Source: Cymodocea nodosa
Lineage: Eukaryota; Streptophyta; Magnoliopsida; Alismatales; Cymodoceaceae
Direction of reading: 5' to 3'
Assembly: GCA_036874045.1 (NCBI GenBank)
Contig: CM072336.1
Span: 19,897,001-19,961,000 of the forward strand
DNA: 64,000 nucleotides
The translations under genes were made by a program, and so were the position numbers. Each line of letters starts with the position of its first letter. Position 1 is the stretch's first letter. The notes under the pieces are model-generated. The model did no database searches, was not told the DNA's origin, and saw nothing but the letters and a program-made list of their open reading frames with translations. Positions 19,832 through 31,027 of this stretch are shown here, piece after piece.

Positions 19832-22010
19832 CGATGAGGAAGATGACGCCTAAATTCTGGGAAGATGTTGTTGATACATCAGAATTTCTGAAGGAATCAG
19901 AAGAGTGGCACACGCGCTAGAAGATCAGAAATACGACAAGAGAGAAAGAACTACAGAAGGTAGAATCAGAACTTTTCAAGTTTAGAAGAGATTTAGTAGA
20001 TATGGGTATAAAAATACCTCAAATAATGGAAACACGAATCAGAATAGCAACAAAAATAGTTGTAAGCAAGGAAAGAAAAATTAGGCCAAGTAATGAAGTT
20101 GCCCTAGAATTAATCCTGCGTAAGTTCCAGCTTTGGTTCAAAAGACGAATCTGTAGACAAGCTAAATGGGCGATCTAGGAGCAAGAAAGGAAAGAAAATG
20201 AAGAGGCAACTGAAGAACGGGAGGAACCAATTGCTGAAAGACCTGTTCCTAAGGAGCAGCAGTCTGGACATTCAGTTCCACCATTTAAGCCATTGGCATG
20301 AGCATAAATGATAGGGCCTTCGACTGAAGAAGAAATAAGAGAATTTGCAGAACTAGTTCAAGTTGGAAAAAACCAAGGAGAATCAGAAGATTTGGTAGTG
20401 GCTAAAGTACACCTGGTTTTTGATGCACTGTACAAAAAGAGGGCTGCAGAAAAGTTGAAAGCCCAATATAAAATTAAAGTGGAACAACATCAAGAAGCTA
20501 CTGCCAGAACTGCTGTTAGATATGCTGCAAAAGAAGCTGAAGTTGGTCCTTCGAGACCAGCAATTATTTGAAGAATTAAACAAGAAGAGCCAGTACCTAT
20601 GGTTCGAGGGTCTGTAGAGTCTATTTTTGTAGATTTAATTTCAAAAGATGAAGAGGAAGAACAGGCACAACTAATCAGAAAAAAGAAAGAAAAAGAAAAG
20701 GTGCCTGAATATGAAGAAATTAAATCTGAAGTACCAATTTTACAGGGCCTGTGGACCAGATTTTTATTAACCTGCTATCCGAATCTGAGGAGGAGCAAGA
20801 GGAGCAAAGAAAAGAAAAAAATCAGGCTGAAATTAGTTTGCAGCCTGTACAAGAAGAAACAGAAATAATGGCAGAAACTGAATTGCCCGTGACTCCATCC
20901 CAATCTGTTACAGAATCAGAAAGAACAGTAATAGAACAGATTGGTAGTCAGGAGGAAGAAGAAAGAGTAGAAAATGAAGAGGCTGAAAGAAGTCATTTGG
21001 ACAAAAATAATTTCACAAATTCCACTGAAGAGCAAGAAACTCTTCAGCAAATTATGGAAAGAATTCAAGATAGAGTGGAGAGTTCTGCCGGCTCACCACC
21101 ACAGACAGAAGCAAAGGCAAAAATTCAGGAATCTGAAGAGAATGTCCAAATACAGCCTATGCTAGAGGAAGAGCAAGAGCAAACCCCTTTGGAGCAACAA
21201 AGTCACCTTCATGACCCGACTAAAACAACAATTTTGAATGAAGTACATTTTTGTAGTCAAGAAGCTTATACCAAATACCAAGAAATAAGGGGTTACAATA
21301 TTATTTACAGTAGACCAGTAAATTGGGATGGAATGCAAGAAATCAAAGATCTATTTGAATTCCAAGGTCTACTGCAATTTATATCTCAAGAAAGAGTGCA
21401 TGCAGTATATGAGAATTTAGTGCCCTGTTTCTATGAAAATTTAAGAGAAGGAGAAGGAGGATTAATTTCAAACGTGGAGGAAGCTGATGTATAGATAACA
21501 CTAGAGCTTCTCCACAACATATTTGGTTTAAAGAATGAAGGAACAAAAATTTTGGAAGATACAACTGCAGTTGAATGGACTAAGCAGCAAATTAAGGATT
21601 GTTTAGCTATCAATCCTGGTGTGCCATTATTAAACAGATTAAAGCATTTAAATGGTAAAGCACACATGGTAGCTAACATTCTGATTAAGAATGTCTATCA
21701 ACGACAGGGCCATGACATAGAATTAAGTCAATTTGTCAAATGGGCCACGTATGTAGTTGTAAATAAGATCCAAATAAATTGGTCTGTAGTTTTTATCTCC
21801 AAGCAGAAAACAGTGAAGAAGAAATTATTTTATGGAGATTTGATTCCACTACTTTTGGTGGATTGTATTGATTTCACTAAAAGGACATCAAAAAGGATCA
21901 GATCTAGAACCATTTCAGTGAAAGAATACATAAATTTTGTAGCTGCAGAATTAGCTGTACCTTCTGGAGAAATTGCAGGAGCAGTAGAGAGGATAAATCA
22001 ATTAGAGTAG
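19832..22010 (+). pseudogene. Athila third ORF, plant-transposon-protein-like domain
   Basis: Probable start at 19832-19841 (MRKMTPKFWED). The N-terminal part is a charged helix (TREKELQKVESEL); the middle is very acidic and Gln-rich (20600-21200); the C-terminal domain (about 21230-21960) has YSRPVNWDGM, FEFQGLL, LVPCFYENL, LNGKAHMVANILIK, NKIQINWSVVF and KLFYGD. This pattern resembles the putative plant transposon protein family (PF20167-like) from memory and lies where Athila elements carry an env-like ORF. It is clearly homologous to 47277-49884 in a Copia element. No signal peptide or membrane segment is evident. Broken in several places. Confidence 0.75.
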
Positions 22011-23004
22011 CAATTAGAAAAACTCTAGAAGGAAGTAGATGAATTTAGGCATAAAGATTAAATTGTATTGTTCGTCTACTTATGTAAAATTGTATGAAAT
22101 TGTATGGTGTACTTGTAATGTAATTGATTCATATTAATGAATATAATTTTTCAGATGCAATTTTCATACGTATTTGGATGTGAAATGAATGGAATTTATT
22201 GAATATTATGTAATTTGTGGAACTTTATGAATATGTAACAGATTTACAATTTGCTGAATGACAGGATAACTGCTTAAAAATTTCTACATGTTATAAGGTA
22301 AAATGTAAATTCTGTATAACATAAAATGACCTACAAGTTAAATCTTTATATAATGTTCAGATTTAAATATATTTTAATCAAAATGAGGCATTAATGACAT
22401 AGATTTAACTTTATTACAATTAGCAGAATGACAAAGAAAAAAAAAACAGAATAGAAAACTTACGAGAGTGAAACTTAGATGTTGCCAAGTGTTAACTCAA
22501 CGAAGTAAATCCGTTGAGTTAACCGTAACTCCACGAGGTCAGTAATATAATATAAGGTCACTCCATTGAGTTATCTGTAACTCAACGAAGTTAGTCCGTG
22601 GAGTTAGCAATAGTAACCGACTGTGTTATGCTGAGTAATCTGTAACTCAACGACGTTAGTTCATGGATTAAGTAGAATGGTTATTCTTTTAACCACAAAC
22701 GAAACTTCGTCGGTTTAGCGGTTACCAAAATTTGAAATTAGTAGTGGTACACGTACCCATAAAAACATGAACCACGATGCATGTTGCAAGACACGTTCTT
22801 GCAACGAGATTTATTCACTTTACGGATGTGCAGTATATATATGAAACAGAATGTTATTTACGAGTACCAGCACTTTTAAGAGAAAGAAGAAAGTGTTGGA
22901 GCAACTGGAAGGAGAAGCAGCTGATTCAACCTTCATCTGACAACAAATATTTATAGAATGGAAAGCTTCAGACTGGTATGTAATTAATCTTCTATTATTT
23001 ATTT
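22011..23004 (+). other. Noncoding spacer with palindromes, TATA-like and donor-like sites
   Basis: No protein is recognisable. It contains a palindrome cluster (22490-22660: TCCGTTGAGTTA/TAACTCCACGAGG and CATTGAGTTA/TAACTCAACG types), a TATATATA stretch at about 22833-22842, and GGTATGTAA near 22976, which fits a plant 5' splice site. The arrangement suggests an internal leader or promoter for the gag domain that follows; this is inference. Confidence 0.45.
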
Positions 23005-24348
23005 ATGAGCACATGGACTCGTTCTCTAAGCACTAAACGATTAGTAAGAACACCTACCCAGGAATTTTCATTGCAGAGGAGTACTGAAAAATTTTCTGAA
23101 CTGAACTTTAACGAAATTCTTTGGGGTGTAGCTAACCTTTCTTTAAAAGAGAATGTAGAGATGGCTGCTCTAGTAGAAAAACCATTAGGAGAGATTCTGT
23201 ATCCTGAATTAATTGATGAACCTTCATGTATTCGATTGCCAAACTTTGAGGGAGATAGGTTTGAACTGAAATCTAATTATATTAGTCAATTGCTACATTT
23301 TCATGGATTAGAAAGAGAGGATGCCTATTATTTCCTTAGAGAATTTAACGAAGTTTGTCAAATGATGAGAATGCCAAACATGAGTATAGATACTATTAAA
23401 CTTAGATATATCACTTTTGCTTTAAAAGATACAGCTAAGAGATGGTTATATACTCTATCGCCTGATTCAATATCTACATGGATTGAATTTTGCTCTGTTT
23501 TTCTGGAAAAATACTATCCAACACATCAAACAATTAAAAAAAAGAAAGAAATATTAATGTGTAGCCAAAAATAGGGTGAATCATTCTGGAAATATTTTGA
23601 AAGATTTAAAGATTTATTGACTCAATGTCCACATCATGCAATGAGTAAAGCACAATTAATAGGCATAATTTATGAAGGCATAGATGTTTCAACGAAATCT
23701 TTATTAGAATCTGCTTGTCAAAATGGATTTTTAAAATTATGTAGTGAAGAAGCATGGGCATATTTAGAAAATTTTGCAAAATGAACTACACAGTGGGAAA
23801 ATTCGGTTGAAGCTATTGCAGATAAAAGATTATTGCCAAGAGGAATGCATGAAATAGATTCCAATACTATGCTTGAGGTGAAATTAAATGAATTAACAAA
23901 GAAAATAGAAGAGTTATCATTAAATTAAAAGCTAGCAGAAAAGAATACAAACATAAATGACTTAGATGTTATTTATGATAGAAACTAGAGAGATAACTTG
24001 GGAAATTCTTATAATCCTAATTGGAGAAATTACCCGAATTTATCTTGGAGAAACAACAATTTCCAGAGAGGAGAAAATATAAATGAGAATAACATAAGTT
24101 ATGAAGTATTAATTGAACAAGGAGCTAGAATAGAGAAATTAGAAAAGATAATCCAACAAGTAAACAATCGTCTCGAATTTATATTTGGAAATGCTGCAAA
24201 TCAAAATCTGAATAGAAATATATCACTTAGACAGAAGGAACCAATGGAAGATAGACCTACTGGAAGATTGCCAATACAAGCTATACCTAATCCTGTCAAT
24301 AGAATGGTTAATGAAATTGATACCTCTTCTGGGAGGGTAGCTGAATGA
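23005..24348 (+). pseudogene. Athila gag capsid domain, displaced to the 3' half
   Basis: Retrotrans_gag-type capsid blocks of the Athila clade: LPNFEGDRFELKSNYISQLL, FHGLEREDAYYFLREFNEVC, ITFALKDTAKRWLYTLSPDS, FKDLLTQCPHHAM and a downstream YNPNWRNYPNLSW motif with a coiled coil (IEKLEKIIQQVNNRLEFIFG) and GRLPIQAIPNPVNRMVNEID at the end. In usual Athila elements this precedes protease; here it follows integrase and the third ORF. It stops near the point where LRSG would follow, and LRSG is found in the 5' ORF instead. It is broken in a few places. Confidence 0.85.
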
Positions 24349-24533
24349 AGCAACATATCTGAAGCAACTATCTATATGTATATATGTTTTTATTTTTTTT
24401 AAGTTAATAGTATCGTAGAGTTAATTTTTAACTCAACGAACTTAGTCCGTTGAGTTATGCCTTAACTCCACGAGGGTGTGTAGTAGTTATGTTAATTTTT
24501 GTCTTTGCTAAATTTTTATTTTTTATTTTACAG
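24349..24533 (+). promoter_or_regulatory. Palindrome cluster and splice-acceptor-like tract before F-box
   Basis: GAGTTAA..TTAACTC and TCCGTTGAGTTA/TTAACTCCACGAG palindromes lie at 24415-24476. They are followed by a T-rich tract ending TTTTACAG at 24533, a strong plant 3' splice-site match ten bases before the F-box start codon. This suggests that a spliced RNA could have expressed the F-box reading frame; donor choice is unknown. Confidence 0.5.
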
Positions 24534-24542
24534 AATCGACAA

Positions 24543-25681
24543 ATGGAATTAATGCAATTACCGTTGGATGCACAAAGGGAAATACTAAGTAACTTGTCAG
24601 CTAAAGATCTATGTAGGCTGTGTTGTGTATCAAAGGAAATTTAAGACTGTATTGAAGAAAAATATTTTCAGGGACTACAAGCTGCAAAATGACTAAGATT
24701 AGAGATGGATTCATATGAAGGTCATTTAATCGTAGTTCAAATACCCATGAATATCTGGCTATGGAAGAAACTACTGGAATTCCACCCAATGCATTAGAAG
24801 GAATGAGTCATATTATGGGGATAGATGAAAGATTAATCATATACAAGACGAGACCAAGGTATGCAAGTTTATCATTACCTAAGATTTTGATAAGAAATCC
24901 TATAACAGGAGAATAATGTAATATAGGAAGACCTAATATATTTGAAGCACCAACTGAAAATTGTGGGTCAGCTTTAATATTTTCTGATAAAAATTCTGCA
25001 ATTCCTGAAAAATTATATTATTGGAGACCTACAGGAAATTGGGGTGAAGATTTACGCTTAAGTATATATAATTTTCTGAACAGATCTTGGAATGAAAACA
25101 TTATAATATATCTACGACAGAAATCATTAATTAACCAAACACATGTCATACTTGATGGTTATATATATTTAGTCACGGAGATATCAATAGCATATAGATC
25201 TTATTTATACATAGTGAGCATAGACAGTTATGATGATTATATAGAAATTTTACCTGTACCGAGTGAAATAGCTAAACCACCATCTGAAAAATTTAATGAA
25301 ATTCAAATAGGAATGTGGTATAATGAAGAAGATGATCTTACTTTATGTCTGATAAGGTGGTGGGATGAACTGATGAAATTTCAAATATGGATTATGGAAG
25401 ACATGAATGAATGGAAGTGGGAAGAGGAGTATATTGAAATAGATGTAGAAATAGAAACTGCTACATTACCTTGGAACCAAAAAGGATCCCTTTCTGCATT
25501 ACATATCATTAATGGTAATACACTCGTATTTGGAATTTATAATATATTGCATGTTTACAAATTAAAAAGGAACAAGAACTACATTAAAACAGAATTAATA
25601 GCAAGAAGAACTATGCCTAAAAAGTTTGCTTGGACTGATACATTTATTCCATTTGTTTCTACTTTTCAATCATGTTCTTAA
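24543..25681 (+). pseudogene. Captured host F-box/FBA protein gene
   Basis: From ATG at 24543 the first residues read MELMQLPLDAQREILSNL and SAKDLCRLCCVSKEI, the F-box core that binds SKP1 in SCF ubiquitin ligases. Downstream segments carry marks of the F-box-associated domain: RNPITGE near 24892, LYIVSIDSYDDYIEILPVP near 25217-25260, WIIMEDMNEWKWEEEY near 25389, NGNTLVFGIYN and a closing FAWTDTFIPFVS resembling the family's final strand. Length (about 380 codons) fits this family. No introns are seen, consistent with capture through RNA. It sits inside the Athila element between gag and polypurine tract and has several breaks, so it is a fossil passenger. Confidence 0.75.
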
Positions 25682-27468
25682 GCTGTGATTTTGTGTGTTT
25701 AATGTTGTGTATTCTGCATTTATTTTTAGAAAAAAAAAAAGAATTTTGAAGTTTTCATGTTCATTTAAAAAAAAAAAAAACAAAAAAAAACAAAACAAAC
25801 AAAACAAAATATCAATCCAGTTTGTTGGTATCTATTCTAGGAAACCAACTGGCTTGCTTGTGAGCCACCAAAGGCATAGAAGCTTGGGTTCCACACAAGA
25901 CACTGATTTATTAATATCTGTTAAATGTTATTTTGTTTTATATTCTGTGTTTATCTGGGAATGAAAAGCTTTTCAGAATCAAAAATCGGAATATGGAGAA
26001 AGAGATACAAATGGAACAAGGTATGTAACCAATTAGTTATCCTGAATTTTAAATCAAACAAAACTTTATTCATGCCTGCTATAATTATTGTACTTATTGT
26101 CAAATCTTTTACATTGAGGACAATGCAAAATGTAGGTATGGGGGGAGGTAATTAAAGTAAGAGCCATGTAAGTTTGTTAATTAAAGGAATTAAAATGGTA
26201 CTGCAAAGTTTTGAGGAAATTGAAAATTTTTATGAACTTGCTGTAACTATCCGATAATTGAGACTGTAAAATTTTTATAAACAACTTGAATGTTATATTT
26301 AGAAGGCTATAGAAGATGCTATAGAATTTATTATTTATGTAAATCTAGATATAGTATCTTATGATTTTTCTGAATTTCATGAGTTTAACAGTTTCATGAT
26401 TTTAAAATGAGATCAGAATATTTAATGCTTAATCAGAAAATTATCTGAATTCCTGAAGGAGCTGAGATGTGAATTCTAGATTAAATGAAACACATATGAT
26501 GAAAGATACATTTACTTTGACTGATTGAACTTGTAGAATGATTCATGTGTAGATCTTATTAAACTACAGATAAAGTATGAGCTTATTGTTATGGATTCAT
26601 ATTTTTAGTAAATGATAGAAGTAGGATTATATGAGATTGGTGTTTTACTGCATCTGTATTAATGAAATACATATGTGATTAATGCTTTGTTTTGTGTGTG
26701 CATTTATTTTTAGAAAAAAAAAAAGAAAAAAAAAAAACTTTGAGAGTTTATTGACTTGTTTGATCACGAGCCTTTTGTACTTGAGCATATAGGTATGTAA
26801 GGATTGTTGACCTGAAAAAGGACTCTGAAAATCTGGCAACCTAAGATCCTGATCAGATCTGGGATTGTTGACTGAAAGCTCGTTACATGGGTACATTAGA
26901 AAGCTCTTGTATGATTCAAGCTTGTCAAATTAACTTTTAAAGTACACAAAAAAAAGAAAAAAAAAGAAAAAGAAAAAAACATATACTGTTCTGAAAAGAT
27001 ACAAGTGTTTTGTGAAATACAGATATCTTATGAATCGAGTATATTTTCTGTTATCTAGAATTGCTGAAATATGAATCTGGAATTGACTTTTGAAGTTTTT
27101 TAATGGAAATACAATTCTTTATTCTACTTGTCTTAATCAGATTGAATTGGATTGTACTTTAATTTGTATGTTGTTGAAATTTCTTCTAGAAAAACTTATC
27201 GAAAAATTCAGGATTACAGATGATGAAAAGAATAACAAACGATAATATAATTAACACCTATATGAAGATGATATACTTTGTATGTAATTTACATATATTC
27301 TAAATATCTTTGCAGGTTGATTACTGAAACATACAGAATATATGTTTATGTTGAACAGAAGAAAAAAAAAAAACAAAAGGGGAAGAATTAATTCTAGCAC
27401 TTTTTGAAAGACCAATTAATTAGATCTTAGTTTGCTAAGGTACTAGCAAAATTTAGGTATGGGGGAAG
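25682..27468 (+). other. Athila 3' noncoding region with duplicated tract motifs
   Basis: No protein is recognisable. GCATTTATTTTTAGAAAAAA occurs near 25716 and again near 26700, and GTAGGTATGGGGGGAGG (26133) is echoed by TTAGGTATGGGGGAAG (27453) directly before the 3' LTR, so the segment looks like an old tandem duplication. CATTGAGGACAATG at 26113-26126 is the conserved Athila motif normally found just before the polypurine tract. Long A-rich runs occur at 25731, 25767 and 26711-26737. Confidence 0.65.
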
Positions 27469-29309
27469 TGTTTAGAATGAAAAAGTGCATTTTATTAATG
27501 GTTAAATGATGGTTAATTGCATAATATTTAGCTTATCATATGAGAATTAAGCCATTATGTTATAATTGCACTATTATATGCTTTAATTGAAGAATCTGCT
27601 TAATTTTAGGGAATTAATGTTAATTTAGTATATTTATGAACTATTGGTAAATTGTAGGCTGTGAAATTCTTAAGTATCCGAAAATGCATCTGAGCATTGG
27701 ATAGTTATACCTGTAACTCTCCGAAATGTTATTTTATGTTTAAACTACTGCTGACACGTGTTGGGAGCTGGTAGATTTACTTACGTTATAACTCGTTAAG
27801 TTAGTATAACTGCACGCGTTGAGTTACATGAAAATACACTAAGGCAACGCGTTAGGTTAGCATTATAAACTTAAGTTGTTATTTTTGCACGTGTTTTATA
27901 GTTAAATCAACGAAGGAAGTCCATTGAGTTATCTGTAACTCCACGGACTATATATTTTCTAATATGCCACTGTAGCAGTTGCAGGAACAAACAGTTGGAA
28001 GGAAAAACCACGTTTGCATGTATTACGCAGGAATTCAATCGTGCAAGGAGAAAGAAATCATCGTCGTTGATCTGAAGGAAGGAAATCCAACCGACCATTC
28101 AAGCAGAAGCAATTGCTACTGAAGAAATATAAAAGAAAAGAAGAAAAAAAAGGAGTGTGTGTGATCGATGGACGGCTAGTGTATACAGAGGAGGAGTATC
28201 GAGCTTTCTGCAGATAGTATCGGCGATTCTCCGAAGTATCACACCAACCATCGTATCACCACCATAATCACCAATCATCGGAGGTCTGTGAGGATACTTG
28301 CCTGATGTCGGGTCGATTTCAAGCCAAACACAGTGCCTGACAACCACTGTGAGGAATGATCGCGTCGCAGGAAGGGAAGACATTTTCACCAAGCGCCAAC
28401 TCATATTTCAGGAGATCGTAAAGCTTTTAGCCTTGGCTTCAGGTTGATGCCTGTATGCTGAAGAGGAGATCATCTTGCAATTCTGGACTCGTGATTCTAT
28501 AGGGAGAGGAGACAGAATTGTAAGTGGTTAAATTTTCAGTGGTGTAATTGCGTTGCGAGTAGTGTTGGAAGTATTTACTATCAAGTGAGATTACTTTAGA
28601 TTTCACATTTCGCCCATTTCATCAAAACAAAAATACCAAAAACAATTTATCTTTGTTTGTATGTTGTATTTGAGTGTTGTATCGTGATTAATGTTATCTG
28701 TATCAGTTTTATGATTGTTTCATGTTAGTTTTAATTTTACAGTTTACTGAAATTGGTTCGTACAAAACAACTTAAAGATTTTAATGGTTACTGTTTGAAT
28801 CATCTGAATGCTAGTATTGCTTAATGATAAATCCAATGTTAACTAGCATTAAAAAGCTTAATTGATGTTATTTACAATCTGTGGAATCGCCTAATGGTTG
28901 GTCGAATTCCTCTGTAAATAGCAGTATTATAAAGAAGAGACAGGCTCGTGGAGTTAACTTAAGTCCACGAGGATAGTTCGTTGAGTTAGCCATAACTCAA
29001 TGAACTTAGTCTGTTGAGTTAACTGTAACTCAACAGAGTGCTTATTGAATATAAATTTGAATTGTTCAGAATCAAACATTTCTTAAATTCGTCAGCAATT
29101 CCCTATGGGATCGACCTGTACTTGTACACTGATACAATAGACACTGTGCACTTGCAGTTAAAGTACAAATTGGAATTAATATCTAAATTGTATTAAAGGT
29201 TGTTTGTTTACTTCTAAAAGAAAGAATAGGCATAAAGATAAATTTACTAAGTAAAAATAGAAGTAACAAATCCAAGTTTTTCTAGTGTAGTGCTGGGAAA
29301 ACCCAAACA
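27469..29309 (+). mobile_element. Athila 3' LTR (1841 bp)
   Basis: It matches 12565-14419 end to end (TGTTTAG to CCAAACA) with a few percent substitutions and one short length difference near 28676. It is preceded by the polypurine tract and followed by the target duplication ACACA at 29310-29314. Confidence 0.92.
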
Positions 29310-29314
29310 ACACA
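29310..29314. repeat. Target site duplication ACACA, right copy
   Basis: It repeats 12560-12564 and is followed by the last eight bases (29315-29322) of the split Tnt1/Tork-like Copia LTR and that element's polypurine tract. Confidence 0.9.
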
Positions 29315-29396
29315 TAATAACAATCTCCACCTTGCCTTGAATTTACAAACTCCACCTAGAACCAAACAAATTTCCATCTTCAAAAGACCCGAAGGG

Positions 29397-30065
29397 TCAA
29401 CTATAAGCAAACACATTAAGTAAGTCTAAGCAATGCTTAAACTTGCTTTCAAGAACACCTTTCGTAAACATATCGGCTGGATTGTCATGTGTGTTGATCT
29501 TCAAAATCTTCACGCGATCTTCTGTTCTAAGAAAGTGATAACGAACATCAATGTGCTTTGTCTTGTCATGAAACACATTGTCCTTTGTTAAGCTGATGGC
29601 ACTGAGACTGTCATAGAAAATTTCTGCTTTATCATATCGCAGACCAAAGTCTCCAAGTAACCCCTTCAGCCAAATACCTTCTTTTGCAGCTTCTGTCATC
29701 GCCATATACTTAGCCTCTGTGGTGGATAAAGATACACTAGGCTGTAGAGTAGATTTCCAACTAATAATGGAATCTGCCAATGTGAAGATATATCCTGTTA
29801 AGGATCTACGCTGATCAAAATCACTTGCAAAATCTGAATCAGAATATCCAGCTACACTACAATTATGTTTAGCACCATAAATCAGTCCTACATCAGATGT
29901 GCCCTTCAAGTACCTAAAGATCCTTTTCACGGCCTGCCAATGACTCTTCCCTGGATTTGACATAAACCTGCTTATAACACTAAGAGGGTAAGCAAGATCC
30001 GGATGAGTACAAACCATGGCATACATAAGACTGCCAACTACCTGTGAATATGGAACTTTCTTCAT
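29397..30065 (-). pseudogene. Copia RNase H, Tnt1/Tork type
   Basis: The stretch carries [70 protein letters not shown] and [11 protein letters not shown], ending in [11 protein letters not shown]. These are the usual blocks of the Tnt1/Tork RT tail and RNase H. The region reads openly over 222 residues. Confidence 0.92.
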
Positions 30066-30193
30066 GTACTCTTTTTCAGATGACGTCTGAGGTGCATAGC
30101 AACTGATAATCGTAGGTTCCTATCATAGGGCGTTCCGATGGCCTTGCTTAAAGCAATGCCAAACCTGCTCAAAATCTTCAGAACATAACTGTG

Positions 30194-30931
30194 CTAATGG
30201 AGAAATAATCTTCCAATGTTCCTGTCACGATAAATCTCCATCCCAAGGATTTTACCTGCCGATCCTAAATCCTTCATTGCAAATTCAGATTTCAATGTGT
30301 CTTTCAAAACCTGTATTTCATTGACATCTTTGGCTGCAATCAAAATGTCATCCACATATAAGAGCAAGTAAACAAATTCTTCTTTAATTTGTTTAATATA
30401 GACACATGAATCAAAACTACTTTTAACAAAACCAACATCAGTGATAAAAGAATCAAATCTTTTATACCACTGCTTGGGAGACTGTTTCAGCCCATACAAA
30501 GATTTCTATAGCTTACAAATGAGGTCTGATCTACCTCTTTCTACAAAACCTATTGGCTATTCCATCCAGATGTCCTCATCTAAATCACCATGCAAGAAAG
30601 CTGTTTTCACATCCAACTGTTCAAGTTCTAAATCCTTTACTACAACAATTGCCAAAAGGACTCGAATGCAGGTGTGTTTAACTACTAGAGCAAAGACTTC
30701 ATTGAAGTCCACACCCTCCTTCTGTGAAAACCCTTTTGCTACCAATCTTGCCTTATATTGTATTCCAAGGTTGCCTTGTGTTCCTGATTTCCTTTTGAAC
30801 ACCCATTTGCAACCAACAATATTCCTGTCCTTATGCAAAGATTGTAGTTCTTCTTGTATAGCTCCCAACCAATGTACGGCTTCTGGTCCGCTAATGGCAG
30901 CATCAAAACTAGGTGGGTCAGCATCCTCCAC
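30194..30931 (-). pseudogene. Copia reverse transcriptase, Tnt1/Tork type
   Basis: Blocks in order on the minus strand: VGCKWVFKRKSG, ARLVAKGFSQKEGVDFNEVF, LEQLDVKTAFLHGDLDEDIW, YGLKQSPKQWYKRFDSF and LLLYVDDILIAA. LHGDL-type wording marks the Tork/Tnt1 clade and separates it from the SIRE-type elements nearby. It is broken. Confidence 0.9.
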
Positions 30932-31027
30932 CTCACCAGCTACCTTGAACGTGTGTCTTCAACAAATTCATCTCCTTGATCTTCTTCTAAAATCAAACGT
31001 TGATCTGTATCAACAGGAACAGACTGA

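Larger units (their letters stand above)
12565..29309 (+). mobile_element. Athila-type Ty3/gypsy element with F-box capture (16.7 kb)
   Basis: A structurally complete insertion: 5' LTR 12565-14419, tRNA-Asp-type primer site, 5' ORF, protease, RT, RNase H, integrase, third ORF, a gag capsid domain, a captured F-box gene, polypurine tract, and 3' LTR 27469-29309. ACACA is duplicated at 12560-12564 and 29310-29314. The two LTRs differ by a few percent by eye plus one small length difference, suggesting an age on the order of one to a few million years. Coding parts contain roughly ten or more breaks. Athila assignment rests on primer site, pol sequence, and the CATTGAGGACAATG motif before the tract. 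Confidence 0.92.
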
